The notes: generated by a model not told the origin, from the sequence alone. Positions 1 to 7,378 are shown, counted from the first letter of the stretch. The stretch is DNA of 59,592 nt from an uncultured Clostridia bacterium (GCA_944377425.1 CALWEX010000087.1:1-59592), one strand, 5' to 3'. Numbers and translations are program-made.

Positions 1-873
1 AGCAAGGGCAACACTTGTTAAAAGATACATGCCCTCTGGTATCATGCCTATAACAGCCGCCACTGTAGTTGAAATACTCTCACCAAAGCCATAACCTTTA
101 ATTCCAAACTGCTGAACAAAAAGTATTATGCCTATAGGTATAATGGCTATGCCCAAAAAAATGAGTATACGGTTCATAGAGCGTATCATTTGGGATTGCT
201 CTTTGTTGTTTATTTTCTTAGCTTCCAATGTGAGTTTTGCAGCATATGAGTTAATGCCCACCCTTTCTGCCATAGCACGGCATGTGCCTGTTACTACAAA
301 GCTTCCTGAAAGCAGTTTATCGCCTTCGCCTTTATAAACCTCATCACTTTCACCTGTTATGAGGGACTCGTTTACAGTTACATGACCGCTTTTTACAACA
401 CAGTCGGCACAAATCTGGTTTCCTGATGTAAACTCACATATATCGTTTAACACCACATCATCGGCGTTAACTCTTACACTTTTGCCGTCGCGAATAACAT
501 TTGCTTTGGCAGCATTAAGTACGCTGAGCTTGTCCAGCACTCTTTTGGAATGTATTTCCTGAACAATACCTATACATGTGTTGGCTATAATTATTGGGAG
601 AAAAAGCAAATCGTTTAGCTTTCCCGAAATTATAACAAGCACTGTAATAACGGCAAAAACCATGTTAAAATACGTCAAACAGTTTTCCTTTATTATATCC
701 CCTACAGTTTTAGATGACATATCACCATGGCAGTTATTAAGGCCGCTTTCGGTACGTTCTTTTACCTGTTCTTCTGTAAGGCCTTTGTCTGGGTCTGGGT
801 TATACAAATCGTACTCTATTTTTTCCAATTTCCCGTTTTTTACCATTTCTTCAAATTTTGCTTCATCCGACAT
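1..873 (-). CDS. Cation-transporting P-type ATPase, N-terminal part (cut by window edge)
   Basis: ATP-driven cation pump of the P-type (E1-E2) family; only the first 291 residues lie in the window. Visible are the N-terminal cation-ATPase segment, a first pair of membrane helices at about 70-105, the actuator domain with the dephosphorylation motif TGES at 173-176, a second helix pair from about 235, and the PEG motif of the ion-binding helix at 279-281. The DKTG phosphorylation loop would lie beyond the edge. The absence of an N-terminal metal-binding CxxC domain argues against a CopA/CadA heavy-metal pump and favours the MgtA/CtpE-like group; the ion is not determined. The gene is read alone, with a promoter just upstream next to the left repeat of the integrated element. 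Start chosen at the ATG at 873. Confidence 0.9.
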   Translation of the reverse strand, partial: MSDEAKFEEMVKNGKLEKIEYDLYNPDPDKGLTEEQVKERTESGLNNCHGDMSSKTVGDIIKENCLTYFNMVFAVITVLVIISGKLNDLLFLPIIIANTCIGIVQEIHSKRVLDKLSVLNAAKANVIRDGKSVRVNADDVVLNDICEFTSGNQICADCVVKSGHVTVNESLITGESDEVYKGEGDKLLSGSFVVTGTCRAMAERVGINSYAAKLTLEAKKINNKEQSQMIRSMNRILIFLGIAIIPIGIILFVQQFGIKGYGFGESISTTVAAVIGMIPEGMYLLTSVALA

Positions 874-933
874 ACGAATCAGTCCTTACTCTTATTACCA
901 TAAATTCAACAATACACCAAAATCATTAAAAAA

Positions 934-962
934 ATTGTACCACATTTTTACAGTCTGTTCAA
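934..962 (-). promoter_or_regulatory. Promoter of the P-type ATPase
   Basis: On the minus strand TTGAAC (957-962) and TACAAT (934-939) are separated by 17 bases, and TGG just before the -10 gives an extended -10. The -35 box directly abuts the 16-bp repeat taken as the left attachment core (963-978), so the host promoter survived insertion intact but its upstream flank is now element DNA. Confidence 0.7.
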
Positions 963-978
963 TTAAGTAAATGTTAAC
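963..978 (+). repeat. Putative left attachment core (attL) of the integrated element
   Basis: The 16-mer TTAAGTAAATGTTAAC occurs here and again, exact and in the same orientation, at 8874-8889. The two copies bracket every phage-like gene of the window. Host genes lie outside both copies (P-type ATPase to the left, Mrp operon to the right). That is the pattern left by site-specific integration by a tyrosine recombinase, and a recombinase gene lies between them. Confidence 0.7.
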
Positions 979-1202
979 TTTTATATGTTTTACAAAAAGC
1001 ATAAAGATAAGTAAAAAAGCATACTGTTTCAAAGATTTTTACAGAATTTTATAAAATAGTGTGACTATAATGTGACAACACATAAAACAAATTGTTCTAT
1101 ATAATTAAACAAAAAGTTATTGATTTTAGCTCTTTAAAAATATATAATACTCTCACATATAAAAAACTTCTTTCGACTCTTTCTCAGCCTAAAGAAAGAG
1201 GA
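979..1202. other. Non-coding left end of the element with integrase arm-like repeat
   Basis: No gene is seen between the repeat core and the first small gene. At 1057-1077 lies a 21-base motif containing GTGTGAC and TGTGACA; a copy matching at 18 of 21 positions, same orientation, lies at 8805-8825, inside the other end of the element. Paired motifs inside each end at 50-80 bases from the core are what integrase arm-binding sites look like. The assignment is inference. Confidence 0.5.
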
Positions 1203-1227
1203 AAAGCCGAGCTTTTTGCTCGGCTTT
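1203..1227 (-). terminator. Terminator after the leftward element operon
   Basis: A 10-bp perfect stem AAAGCCGAGC / GCTCGGCTTT with a 5-base loop lies 4 bases after the stop of the last leftward small gene and is flanked by T-rich DNA on both strands, so it may work in both directions. Confidence 0.75.
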
Positions 1228-1231
1228 AGTT

Positions 1232-1339
1232 TTATTCCTTAATCAGTCCTTTAATGAAACAGTATATATATCTTTGTTCCTGTTCTGTCATATTCTGCAT
1301 TTGTTCAATACAGAATTTTATATATTTGTTATCTTCCAT
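1232..1339 (-). CDS. 35-residue phage-type small protein
   Basis: The ATG at 1339 follows the stop of the upstream zinc-ribbon gene immediately (TAAATG), so translation is probably coupled. The product is short, acidic and helical, with a C-terminal pattern TEQEQRYIYCFIKGLIKE. Similar short proteins ending in a [ILV]Y-FIKGL-like helix are common in the early regions of Firmicute prophages. Function unknown. It ends just before a strong terminator, which supports it as the last gene of the operon. Confidence 0.55.
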   Translation of the reverse strand: MEDNKYIKFCIEQMQNMTEQEQRYIYCFIKGLIKE

Positions 1340-1558
1340 TTATTCAACCTCTTTTATCTTCTTTGTGCAATCCTCGCAAATTAAAGTAGTAGAGATAAAC
1401 TCGAAATTATAATCTTCTGGGAAGCCGTCCAAAAACTCTTGTATTCCCATGTCTTTAAACGGATAAAGCCTCTTTCCGCACTCTGGGCAATATGTATAAA
1501 TATCTTCTTCCCACAACTCAACTTCTCTACCTGTCACAGCGTCTTTTATAAAAAACAT
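1340..1558 (-). CDS. Zinc-ribbon small protein of the element
   Basis: A 72-residue protein with two CxxC pairs, CPEC at about 24-27 and CEDC near residue 62, spaced like a zinc ribbon. It starts with a hydrophobic MFFIKDAVTGREVELW segment. Similar short zinc-ribbon proteins occur in prophage early operons, but I do not recognise a specific family. It sits in a leftward run of small genes downstream of the replication genes and overlaps the reading frame of the next gene end to start. A GGAGAT-like ribosome binding site precedes the ATG. Confidence 0.65.
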   Translation of the reverse strand: MFFIKDAVTGREVELWEEDIYTYCPECGKRLYPFKDMGIQEFLDGFPEDYNFEFISTTLICEDCTKKIKEVE

Positions 1559-1627
1559 TTAAAAATCTCCTTTCGTATTGTAATTCTAAGTAATGTATGC
1601 TATTATTAATTTGTTTGTTATCCCTGT

Positions 1628-1873
1628 TTAAGGGTCTTGCTTATGAGCTGTTTCTCTGTACAGTTCATAAGCTTTTTTTTGGACGTTTCTTAAATTTTTA
1701 ACACATTCCTCTAACTGTGTGTATAGAAGATAAGAGGCGTTTGTGTGGTCTTCATTTACTTCGTTTGCACCTTCTGCCATAGATTCCCATAACATATAAG
1801 CTAAACCCTTAACACAATCAAAACTAATACAAACTTTATCGAATTCAAAACAAAAATTATATTGATTCTCCAT
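1628..1873 (-). CDS. Hypothetical protein, 81 residues
   Basis: Not recognised. The product is acidic in the middle, with cysteines in the N-terminal half (CFEFDKVCISFDC) and a helical, lysine-rich C-terminus with ECVKNLRNVQKKAYELY. A good AGGAGAAAAAGGA sequence precedes the ATG. It belongs to the leftward gene run of the element and is separated from dnaC by 134 bases that hold no gene but contain a GCCGTAAAACAGC motif shared with the non-coding block at 7379. Confidence 0.5.
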   Translation of the reverse strand: MENQYNFCFEFDKVCISFDCVKGLAYMLWESMAEGANEVNEDHTNASYLLYTQLEECVKNLRNVQKKAYELYRETAHKQDP

Positions 1874-2007
1874 TCCTTTTTCTCCTATCGTTTATACCCT
1901 CTAAAACGCCGTTATACGCGCCTTAAATCAATTTTTATTCTTCCGACAATAATTTATATTACCAATCCGCAAAACTCGCTTACAGTGCCGTAAAACAGCT
2001 AAAAAAG

Positions 2008-2775
2008 TTATATTCCTAATATCTTCAAAAGTTCGCTGCATTCCGTATTGGCTTTTTTTCGCCTTATGTTTTCCTCGGGAAAGTGTATTTCAATGCTCAT
2101 TTTGATTATTCTATCGACTATACGCTCATCAAGCTTTAAGTCGCTTTGTGGCACATTACTTGTAAAAATAGTTACAAGTAAATGCGATATACGATAGTCA
2201 AGTATTTCTAAAAATATGCTGTTTACCCACTCACTTGTTTTTTCTGTGCCTATATCATCAACAATTAGAAACGGCGCTTTTTTTATACTGTCTAAAACTT
2301 CTTTTTCTGTTATTTCTGCGTCTTTCTTGTTGTATGTGTCTTTAATCATGCTCAATAGCTCTATAGTCTTGATATAACTAACTCGCATTGTGTTCGTTGC
2401 TATGACTGCATTACCTAACGAACACGCAAGCCGTGTCTTTCCGCTCCCTTTTGCTCGGCTATAAAAATATAACCCTTTTCCTTGTTCCCTAAATTGCTGA
2501 AAGTGGTTTATATACTCCCCTGCGGCATGTTTAATCTTTTTTGCCGTTTCAGCGTCTTTGTAGAGGCTTATATCAAAACTGCGCACTGTGCACTTTTCGT
2601 ATTCCGCCGGAATGCCTGATGTGCCTTTTAGCTTTAATTGCTCCGCTTTGTCCTGACATTGGCAACGCCTCGCATACTCTGTGAGATTGCCTCTTTCGTC
2701 TTTCTGCCAGGTTATAACAAAGCCTTTGCCGTTGCATATAGGACACACACTGTCAGAAGTCGAATTGTTCATCAT
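2008..2775 (-). CDS. DnaC-like helicase loader ATPase
   Basis: AAA+ ATPase that would load the replicative helicase at the element's origin. About 255 residues: an N-terminal zinc-binding part with CPIC at 11-14 and CQC near 43, Walker A GSGKTRLA near residue 115, Walker B FLIVDDIG near 175, and a sensor-like TSN later. The reading frame is open further upstream, but the ATG at 2775 has GAGGAG at 2788-2793 as ribosome binding site and gives the usual family length, so the longer form is rejected. It overlaps the end of the DUF6291 gene by 23 bases, the standard coupling of a phage replication-initiator/loader pair. Confidence 0.85.
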   Translation of the reverse strand: MMNNSTSDSVCPICNGKGFVITWQKDERGNLTEYARRCQCQDKAEQLKLKGTSGIPAEYEKCTVRSFDISLYKDAETAKKIKHAAGEYINHFQQFREQGKGLYFYSRAKGSGKTRLACSLGNAVIATNTMRVSYIKTIELLSMIKDTYNKKDAEITEKEVLDSIKKAPFLIVDDIGTEKTSEWVNSIFLEILDYRISHLLVTIFTSNVPQSDLKLDERIVDRIIKMSIEIHFPEENIRRKKANTECSELLKILGI

Positions 2776-3520
2776 CTGGGAGTGTTTCTCCTCGCTCTTT
2801 GGCCTCTCTAATTCGTCTGTCAAATTCGCTTTCGTATTCTCCAATACTCTTTGCCCCCTCTGTTGCAAAGCTGTATGGCTCATAGTTTTCGTCAAGGTAA
2901 TCAACATACCCACTATTGAAAAAAGTACTGCCGTTCTGTGGTTTTCTCCAGCCGCCATCCTGCAACAATGCCGTCTTGTAGCGTTCAATCGCTTTAACTA
3001 AGGCGGACTCTCCGATTGTGAGTAGACGCTTTTTCTGGGTTTCACTTACTTGTGCCTTGCCTTTTTTGTTTGGGTATAGTTTCCATACTCGCTCAAACAG
3101 TGCCAAAGCTTCAGCTTTGCACATAGTATTTTTATTATTTTTATTTACATTTTCATTTTCATTAACATTAACATTTTCATTAACATTATCATTTACATTT
3201 ACATTATCATTAGGGGTTTTCTTGGGGTTTTTATCATTAACCCCTATGGGGTTTTTGAGTTCCCCGTCTTTTCTTGGTCTACCGCCTAATTTCCCATACT
3301 CAGCGCCTTTTTTACCATTTTCGTATCGCTGATTATTAGCGTTTATTTGCGGTTTTGCCATTATATACGGAATTTTCGCATACCCTTCGGGCGGTTTGTC
3401 AATACCTTTAAGCCCATAATCAAATATAGCTTTTACAGCTTCCCATTTTTCCTCAGCTGAGTTTAAAGCTTCTATCCCTTCAAGAAAAGAAGCATAAAAA
3501 ATAAAGCTTTCACGTTCCAT
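2753..3520 (-). CDS. DUF6291 replication-organiser-type protein
   Basis: A 255-residue protein with an N-terminal DUF6291-type domain (ESFIFYASFLEGIEAL, then NNQRYENGKKGAEYGKLGGR), a low-complexity linker of N-V-N-D/E units at about residues 105-130, and a basic C-terminal domain (about 135-255) like those of phage replisome organisers. Domain family assignment is from pattern memory. Its position just upstream of, and overlapping, a DnaC-like loader suggests origin recognition for the element; that role is inferred. The linker's DNA is a run of near-identical AAT/GTT/GAT codons, liable to length change. RBS is GAAAGAAAGG before the ATG at 3520. Confidence 0.75.
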   Translation of the reverse strand: MERESFIFYASFLEGIEALNSAEEKWEAVKAIFDYGLKGIDKPPEGYAKIPYIMAKPQINANNQRYENGKKGAEYGKLGGRPRKDGELKNPIGVNDKNPKKTPNDNVNVNDNVNENVNVNENENVNKNNKNTMCKAEALALFERVWKLYPNKKGKAQVSETQKKRLLTIGESALVKAIERYKTALLQDGGWRKPQNGSTFFNSGYVDYLDENYEPYSFATEGAKSIGEYESEFDRRIREAKERGETLPDDEQFDF

Positions 3521-3523
3521 TTT

Positions 3524-3592
3524 TTAGTGCCTTTCTTTCAAAAGTTTTAAAGCTTGTTCTACAATTCTTTGAGCTAATTCGTCATAATTCAT
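3524..3592 (-). CDS. Possible 22-residue leader peptide gene
   Basis: A 22-codon frame (MNYDELAQRIVEQ start) preceded by AAAGGAGAT at good spacing, ending 3 bases before the DUF6291 ATG and containing that gene's ribosome binding site. The strong RBS and tight placement suggest real translation, perhaps coupling to the next gene. Nothing is known of a function and the frame is short enough to be chance. Confidence 0.35.
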   Translation of the reverse strand: MNYDELAQRIVEQALKLLKERH

Positions 3593-3633
3593 AGTGCTTT
3601 TATCTCCTTTCGTTCCTAAACCTATAAAAGGCT

Positions 3634-3855
3634 TTAAACTGTTTTTTCTTGTTCTTGCGCTGTTTTGTCTATAATTTCATCAAGTCCGACATTAAGAGCT
3701 ACTGCTAACTTAGCCGCCATTTCTATTGATACTGTTCTTCCAGCCTTAGCATAACTTATAGTTGCTCTTGATACCCTTGCTTTTTTAGACAATTCAGTAA
3801 TATTAATTCGTTCTTTTGCCATTATCATAGCCAGTTTAACCCTGTCTATTTTCAT
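3634..3855 (-). CDS. Cro-like XRE-family regulator
   Basis: A 73-residue helix-turn-helix protein: the HTH_3 fold covers about residues 8-60, with recognition part ARVSRATISYAKAGR and the usual ALNVGLDEII end. It is the first leftward gene, ahead of the replication genes, and is divergent from the larger repressor at 4052. This is the arrangement of a temperate-phage Cro/CI switch. RBS GAGGTG precedes the ATG. Its promoter (TTGACA, 17 bases, TATAGT) overlaps repeated TATAGTATAG motifs. Confidence 0.8.
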   Translation of the reverse strand: MKIDRVKLAMIMAKERINITELSKKARVSRATISYAKAGRTVSIEMAAKLAVALNVGLDEIIDKTAQEQEKTV

Positions 3856-3922
3856 GTTTACACCTCGTTTCTATACTATATTTTATAAACTATACTATAC
3901 TTTATAATTTCACCAATGTCAA
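3856..3922 (-). promoter_or_regulatory. Cro-side promoter with operator repeats
   Basis: On the minus strand TTGACA (3917-3922) and TATAGT (3894-3899) are 17 bases apart. The -10 and the region after it are built of repeated GTATAGTATAG-type motifs, once inverted within about 45 bases, which are candidate operators for the two divergent XRE regulators. Confidence 0.65.
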
Positions 3923-4051
3923 TACTTTTTGATATTAATTATACTTTCATTTATAAAAATATATTTTTATATAATATCGACTTATCTGTAGAATTAATGT
4001 TATTATAGTGTTATCATAATTGTAACCAGCCAACAACAATAAAAGGGTGAT

Positions 4052-4573
4052 ATGATTATGTATAATAAAAAAATATTCTCTGAAAGGATAAAAGAAATTA
4101 GAAACGCAAGAAATGAAACACAAAAAGAGTTTGCAAAATTTGTAAATAGCACAGCTGCTACAATTTCAGCGTATGAAAACGGTACAAAAAATCCGTCTTT
4201 GGAAGTTGTCGCAAATATAGCGAACAAATGTAATGTTTCAATTGATTGGTTATGTGGGTTAAGCGAAAAAAAGAAAAGCGGCAAAATTGAGACATGTTCT
4301 GATATTCTAAGTTTTTTGTATGAATTAAGCTTACATGATTATTGGTTATCTCCTTACAACATCGAGCTTGTAACGAATGATGATATAAACTCATCAATTA
4401 GTGAAATAGTTTTTCATGTCCCTTTGATAACTTCAGCCGTGCGGGAATTTGAAAAGATATATAAGCTGTATTCCGAAAAAACAATTGATGAAGATATGTA
4501 TAATATTTTGATTAGCTCGCTGTTTACTCGTTATTCAATGCCGCTATCACTCGAAAATGAAGCGAAACCATAA
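4052..4573 (+). CDS. CI-like XRE-family repressor
   Basis: A 173-residue regulator with an N-terminal HTH_3 domain (about residues 8-65; core STAATISAYENGTKNPSLE) and an unrecognised C-terminal domain that may serve in oligomerisation. No Ser/Lys LexA-type autoprotease motif is apparent, so induction is probably not by RecA-driven self-cleavage. It is divergent from the Cro-like gene and followed in the same direction by the integrase, as in lysogeny modules. AAAAGGGTGAT precedes two possible ATGs (4052 and 4058); the first is used. Confidence 0.8.
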   Translation: MIMYNKKIFSERIKEIRNARNETQKEFAKFVNSTAATISAYENGTKNPSLEVVANIANKCNVSIDWLCGLSEKKKSGKIETCSDILSFLYELSLHDYWLSPYNIELVTNDDINSSISEIVFHVPLITSAVREFEKIYKLYSEKTIDEDMYNILISSLFTRYSMPLSLENEAKP

Positions 4574-4682
4574 AAAGACTAATTAACAATGCAGGAGCGT
4601 GTGCAAGCTAAGCTTCAACCGTTTAAATTGTTTAGAAACTTCAAAATGAACTTGTAAGGATTTTCGACAAGTTGACAAAAAA

Positions 4683-4773
4683 CAACCCTGTGCGCCAACA
4701 CAGGGAAGTAAAAAGCGGCTGTATTGCTACAACCTAACACCAATTTGATTATAGCATACAACCGCTTTATTTT
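4683..4773 (+). promoter_or_regulatory. Two hairpins and possible promoter upstream of the integrase
   Basis: A 7-bp stem CCCTGTG/CACAGGG (4686-4705) is followed by a long imperfect hairpin: AAAGCGGCTGTATTGCTA (4712-4729) pairs with TAGCATACAACCGCTTT (4752-4768) around a 22-base loop. The 3' arm overlaps a weak promoter (TTGATT 4745-4750, 17 bases, TATTTT). No T-run follows the first hairpin, so it is not a clear terminator. Folding is seen in the sequence; the role is unknown. Confidence 0.45.
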
Positions 4774-4814
4774 CTATACCCAAATTTTAATATAGAAAGG
4801 AAGCGGTCTTTTTT

Positions 4815-5824
4815 ATGAAACGATTACCAAAAGGCTTTGGCAGTGTCCAGACTCTTTCCGGAAACAGGCGAAAGCCATACGCCGCACGAATATGGGATAA
4901 AAACACAGCAAGATATATTTACATCGGCTACTATGCCACACAGCCGGAAGCTATTGCGGCTCTTACGGAATATAATAAAAACCCGTATGATATAAACCTA
5001 AATGGTGCAACTATTGCTGATATGTGGGAGATATTTAAAAAAAGGAAGTTTGATAAAATATCCAACAGCGGAATTAACGTATATAACGCCGCCTATAAGC
5101 ATTTAAAGCCTATTCATAATAAATATATCAAGGACTTAAAAACATATCAATTACAGGCGATTATTGATGAAATAGACCGTTCCTGGCAGACAAAAAGCCA
5201 TGTGCAAGCGCTTCTTCACCAGTTATTTGATATTGCTATTGAGCTTGACATAGTAAATAAAAACTATGCTGAATTTGTTAAAATTGGAGAAAGACCACAG
5301 TCCAATATTCACAAGGCCTTTTCCAAAACGGAAATAACCACCCTGTTTAATTCGGTTTTCTCCGAGCCATGGGCAGACACTGTTTTGATAATGATATACA
5401 GCTGCCTTAGACCTTCTGAATTGCTGTCTATACACACTGAGAACGTGTTTTTGAGTGAAGCCTATATGATTTTGGTGGTTTAAAGACAAAAGCTGGCAAA
5501 GAACGCATTATACCGCTAAATAACAAGGTATTGCCGTTTGTGCGTAAGAGGTACAATCTCAATAATGAATATCTTGTATCAGCCAACGGTAAAAAAATCA
5601 TATATAACACTTATAGAATTTACTTCGCTGAAATGATGAACCGTCTTGGCATGGAACATCTGCCGCATGACGGTCGGCATACATTCGCAAGCCTGGCAGA
5701 TAGTGCCGGAATGAACAAGATTGCAATTAAAAAGATTATGGGACACGCCTCTAACGATATAACCGAAAAGGTATATACGCATAAAGACGTTGCCGAGCTT
5801 TTGACTTGTGTTAATATGCTTTAA
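4815..5824 (+). pseudogene. int: Tyrosine recombinase/integrase, interrupted by a frameshift
   Basis: Site-specific recombinase that would integrate and excise the element. The N-terminal part has the AP2-like arm-binding segment (GSVQTLSGNRRKPYAAR) and a SAM-like core-binding domain. The catalytic domain follows: R in CLRPSELLS, HxxR in HDGRHTF, GHA, and the nucleophile in VYTH. The frame breaks near 5470: one frame stops at 5483, and the other resumes with GGLKTKAGKERIIPLNN and runs to 5824. The join sits in ATGATTTTGG and is repaired by adding one T, so a one-base loss in a T-run (mutation or sequencing error) is likely. All catalytic residues are otherwise present. The element may thus be locked in place unless a helper integrase acts. 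Confidence 0.85.
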
Positions 5825-5828
5825 TAGG

Positions 5829-5862
5829 CAAAAAGAGCCGTTTACACGGCTCTATATTTTTA
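5829..5862 (+). terminator. Terminator between integrase and convergent gene
   Basis: GAGCCG (5835-5840), six-base loop, CGGCTC (5847-5852), then a T-rich tract. It lies between two convergent genes and has A/T tracts on both sides, so it probably serves both. Confidence 0.75.
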
Positions 5863-5863
5863 T

Positions 5864-6139
5864 TTATGCTATTGTAAATCGTTTTGTTGATGTTGCCTTT
5901 AAATACTGATTATAGAGGCTTTCATAAGCTATTTTAAAAGCTTTGCTGTCAAAACGGTTACTTTCCACTGTCTTATATCTGACTGTATAATCACCGCTCT
6001 TTATTTCTTCAACCTCTCTTGCTGTCATTTCGTCTTTGAGGGCTGTCTCCAGCTCTTTTATAGCCTTGTCCAGCTTTGCGGCTTGCTCCTGCAATGCTTT
6101 TAGTTTTTTAACTTTGTTATTTAATACTCTGTCAGTCAT
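5864..6139 (-). CDS. Small coiled-coil protein of the element
   Basis: A 91-residue protein: residues about 8-50 form a charged heptad-type coiled coil (KLKALQEQAAKLDKAIKELE), followed by a beta-like part YTVRYKTVESNRFDSKAFK and a helical end. Proteins of this type (coiled coil plus a short SNRFDSKAFK-like end) occur in Firmicute prophages, often near recombination or replication genes, without known function. GAGAGGGGAT precedes the ATG. It converges on the integrase. Confidence 0.6.
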   Translation of the reverse strand: MTDRVLNNKVKKLKALQEQAAKLDKAIKELETALKDEMTAREVEEIKSGDYTVRYKTVESNRFDSKAFKIAYESLYNQYLKATSTKRFTIA

Positions 6140-6390
6140 GTTTGTTATCCCCTCTCTGGTTTAGTATTAAAGTCTTACAGTCAAGCCGCCGGTGGCATTA
6201 AGTTTATCTCTATCCTTTGGAGTTGCAGTCTGTTTCTTATCCTGTCCGGCTGTTATGTGGTATTCTTGGTTTTACCCGTCTACCTTCGCTTTGTTCTGTA
6301 TCAACTTTATGTACTTATTATAATATATTGTACCCGATATATCAATAGACATATTAAACAATATTGTACCCGATATATTAGTAATTATGT
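6140..6390. other. Non-coding stretch upstream of the RHH operon
   Basis: No convincing gene. The left part holds the upstream region of the coiled-coil gene. The right part holds the first two copies of the TATTGTACCCGATATA repeat described with the RHH operon. Confidence 0.5.
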
Positions 6391-6422
6391 ATATTGTACC
6401 CAATATACATTTATGCTATTAT
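6325..6422 (+). promoter_or_regulatory. Promoter of the RHH-DUF4258-MqsA operon with three operator repeats
   Basis: TTGTAC (6394-6399) and TATTAT (6417-6422) are 17 bases apart, with TG at 6414-6415 giving an extended -10. Three direct copies of an ATATTGTACCCRATATA motif begin at about 6324, 6361 and 6391. The third contains the -35 box. Each copy is itself an imperfect inverted repeat (TATTG...CRATA). This is the layout of an autoregulated antitoxin promoter; the RHH protein is the likely binder. Confidence 0.7.
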
Positions 6423-6486
6423 ATATCTATAATGGAAGATGTGTATTTATAAAAAACAAGTCCATTTCAACAAAAGAGGTGATTAC

Positions 6487-6696
6487 ATGCCAGCTTCAAA
6501 AGCTCAACAAAAAGCAGTAAGTAAATACATGAAAAACAATTATGATGAAATTAAAATACGCACATCTAAAGGTCAAAAAGACATTATCAAAGCTCATGCA
6601 GAGGCAAACGGTGAAAGTGTCAATGGTTTTATTAATAGAGCTATTGACGAAACAATGAGCAGGGATAACGTCATTAAAGAGGCGGTGTCCGAATGA
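6487..6696 (+). CDS. Ribbon-helix-helix (Arc-type) protein, likely antitoxin/autoregulator
   Basis: A 69-residue protein with a basic N-terminus, a short beta strand EIKIRTSKGQK, then two helices IIKAHAEANGESVNGFINRAID: the ribbon-helix-helix fold that forms DNA-binding dimers. The start at 6487 is preceded by AAAGAGGTGATTAC. A longer frame from 6439 is open but lacks an RBS. It overlaps the next gene by 4 bases (ATGA), so the two are coupled. Three repeats at its promoter suggest it represses its own operon. It could be the antitoxin of the DUF4258 protein, or only a regulator. Confidence 0.75.
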   Translation: MPASKAQQKAVSKYMKNNYDEIKIRTSKGQKDIIKAHAEANGESVNGFINRAIDETMSRDNVIKEAVSE

Positions 6697-7007
6697 TTGA
6701 TATTAACACCTTGAAAGCGTTAAACAGGTTAGAGAACATAATAATAACAGAACATGCCCGTATAAGGCTTTTTGAACGTAAAATATATGTCAATGACATT
6801 GTAAACGCCATTTCTACAGGCGAAATAATAAAACAGTATGAAGATGATAAACCATTTCCCAGCTGTTTAATTCTTGGCTGTACTGTAAATAATAAATATA
6901 TTCATGTGGTTGTAGGCTTAGATGATGAGTTTATTTATTTAATTACAGCTTATTATCCAGATGTTACAATATGGGAAACAGATTTAAAAACAAGAAGGAA
7001 GGTGTAA
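6693..7007 (+). CDS. DUF4258 protein, candidate RNase-like toxin
   Basis: A 104-residue protein of the DUF4258 type: TEHARIRLFERKI near residues 20-32, a central beta part, and YIHVVVGLDDEFIYLITAYYP near the end. DUF4258 proteins are often encoded next to antitoxin-like zinc-finger or HTH genes and are thought to be related to small RNase-fold toxins such as BrnT/RelE types; activity of this one is not known. The conserved His and Arg of the E-H-A-x-x-R motif are present, so nothing suggests decay. Overlaps the RHH gene by 4 bases and is followed 2 bases later by a zinc-finger gene. Confidence 0.75.
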   Translation: MIDINTLKALNRLENIIITEHARIRLFERKIYVNDIVNAISTGEIIKQYEDDKPFPSCLILGCTVNNKYIHVVVGLDDEFIYLITAYYPDVTIWETDLKTRRKV

Positions 7008-7009
7008 TT

Positions 7010-7237
7010 ATGAAGTGTGCCGAATGCGGTGCGAAAGCTGAAAAAGGACTAACTACGAGTGTAACCGATTTAGGTAACTGCCTTGTTATAGTTCGGAATG
7101 TTCCGTGTTACAAGTGTTCGGAGTGTAACGAGGTTAGTTATACCGCTGTAACCGTTCAAAAGCTTGAACAAATTATAGAAACTTGCAAAAAAGCTATTCA
7201 AGATATAGCTGTAATTGATTTTTCTAAAACAGCATAA
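7010..7237 (+). CDS. MqsA/YgiT-type zinc-finger protein
   Basis: A 75-residue protein with CAEC at 3-6 and CYKCSEC near 32-38, the four-cysteine zinc finger of the MqsA antitoxin N-terminal domain (YgiT type), then a short helical tail (EQIIETCKKAIQDIA). It lacks the HTH domain that full-length MqsA uses to bind DNA, which may be why the operon carries a separate RHH protein. The ATG at 7010 has AAGAAGGAAGGTG upstream; the open frame further upstream lies inside the DUF4258 gene. A terminator follows at 7267. Confidence 0.75.
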   Translation: MKCAECGAKAEKGLTTSVTDLGNCLVIVRNVPCYKCSECNEVSYTAVTVQKLEQIIETCKKAIQDIAVIDFSKTA

Positions 7238-7266
7238 CTTTACATCTTTTTAGGGTGTAACCTATT

Positions 7267-7294
7267 AACCGCCAATATTAACGGCGGTTTTTTT
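7267..7294 (+). terminator. Terminator of the RHH-DUF4258-MqsA operon
   Basis: AACCGCC (7267-7273) pairs with GGCGGTT (7283-7289), followed by T7. Strong intrinsic terminator 30 bases after the last stop codon. Confidence 0.85.
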
Positions 7295-7378
7295 AATGGC
7301 TGTATTTTCTTTTAATTGCATAGATAGCTTACTGTTTTTTTACCGTTTCATGCTTTGGCTGATATATTTATCGTCAAA

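Noticed and set aside
578..970. Forward gene opposite the P-type ATPase start
   Set aside because: It is a mirror frame of the ATPase coding strand and its promoter, without RBS.
2776..2988. Longer N-terminus for the DnaC-like protein
   Set aside because: The extra 71 residues overlap the DUF6291 gene in another frame, have no RBS and make the protein longer than its family; ATG 2775 has GAGGAG.
5455..5500. Programmed -1 frameshift in the integrase
   Set aside because: There is no X-XXY-YYZ slippery heptamer and no clear downstream pseudoknot; a lost T in a T-run explains it more simply.
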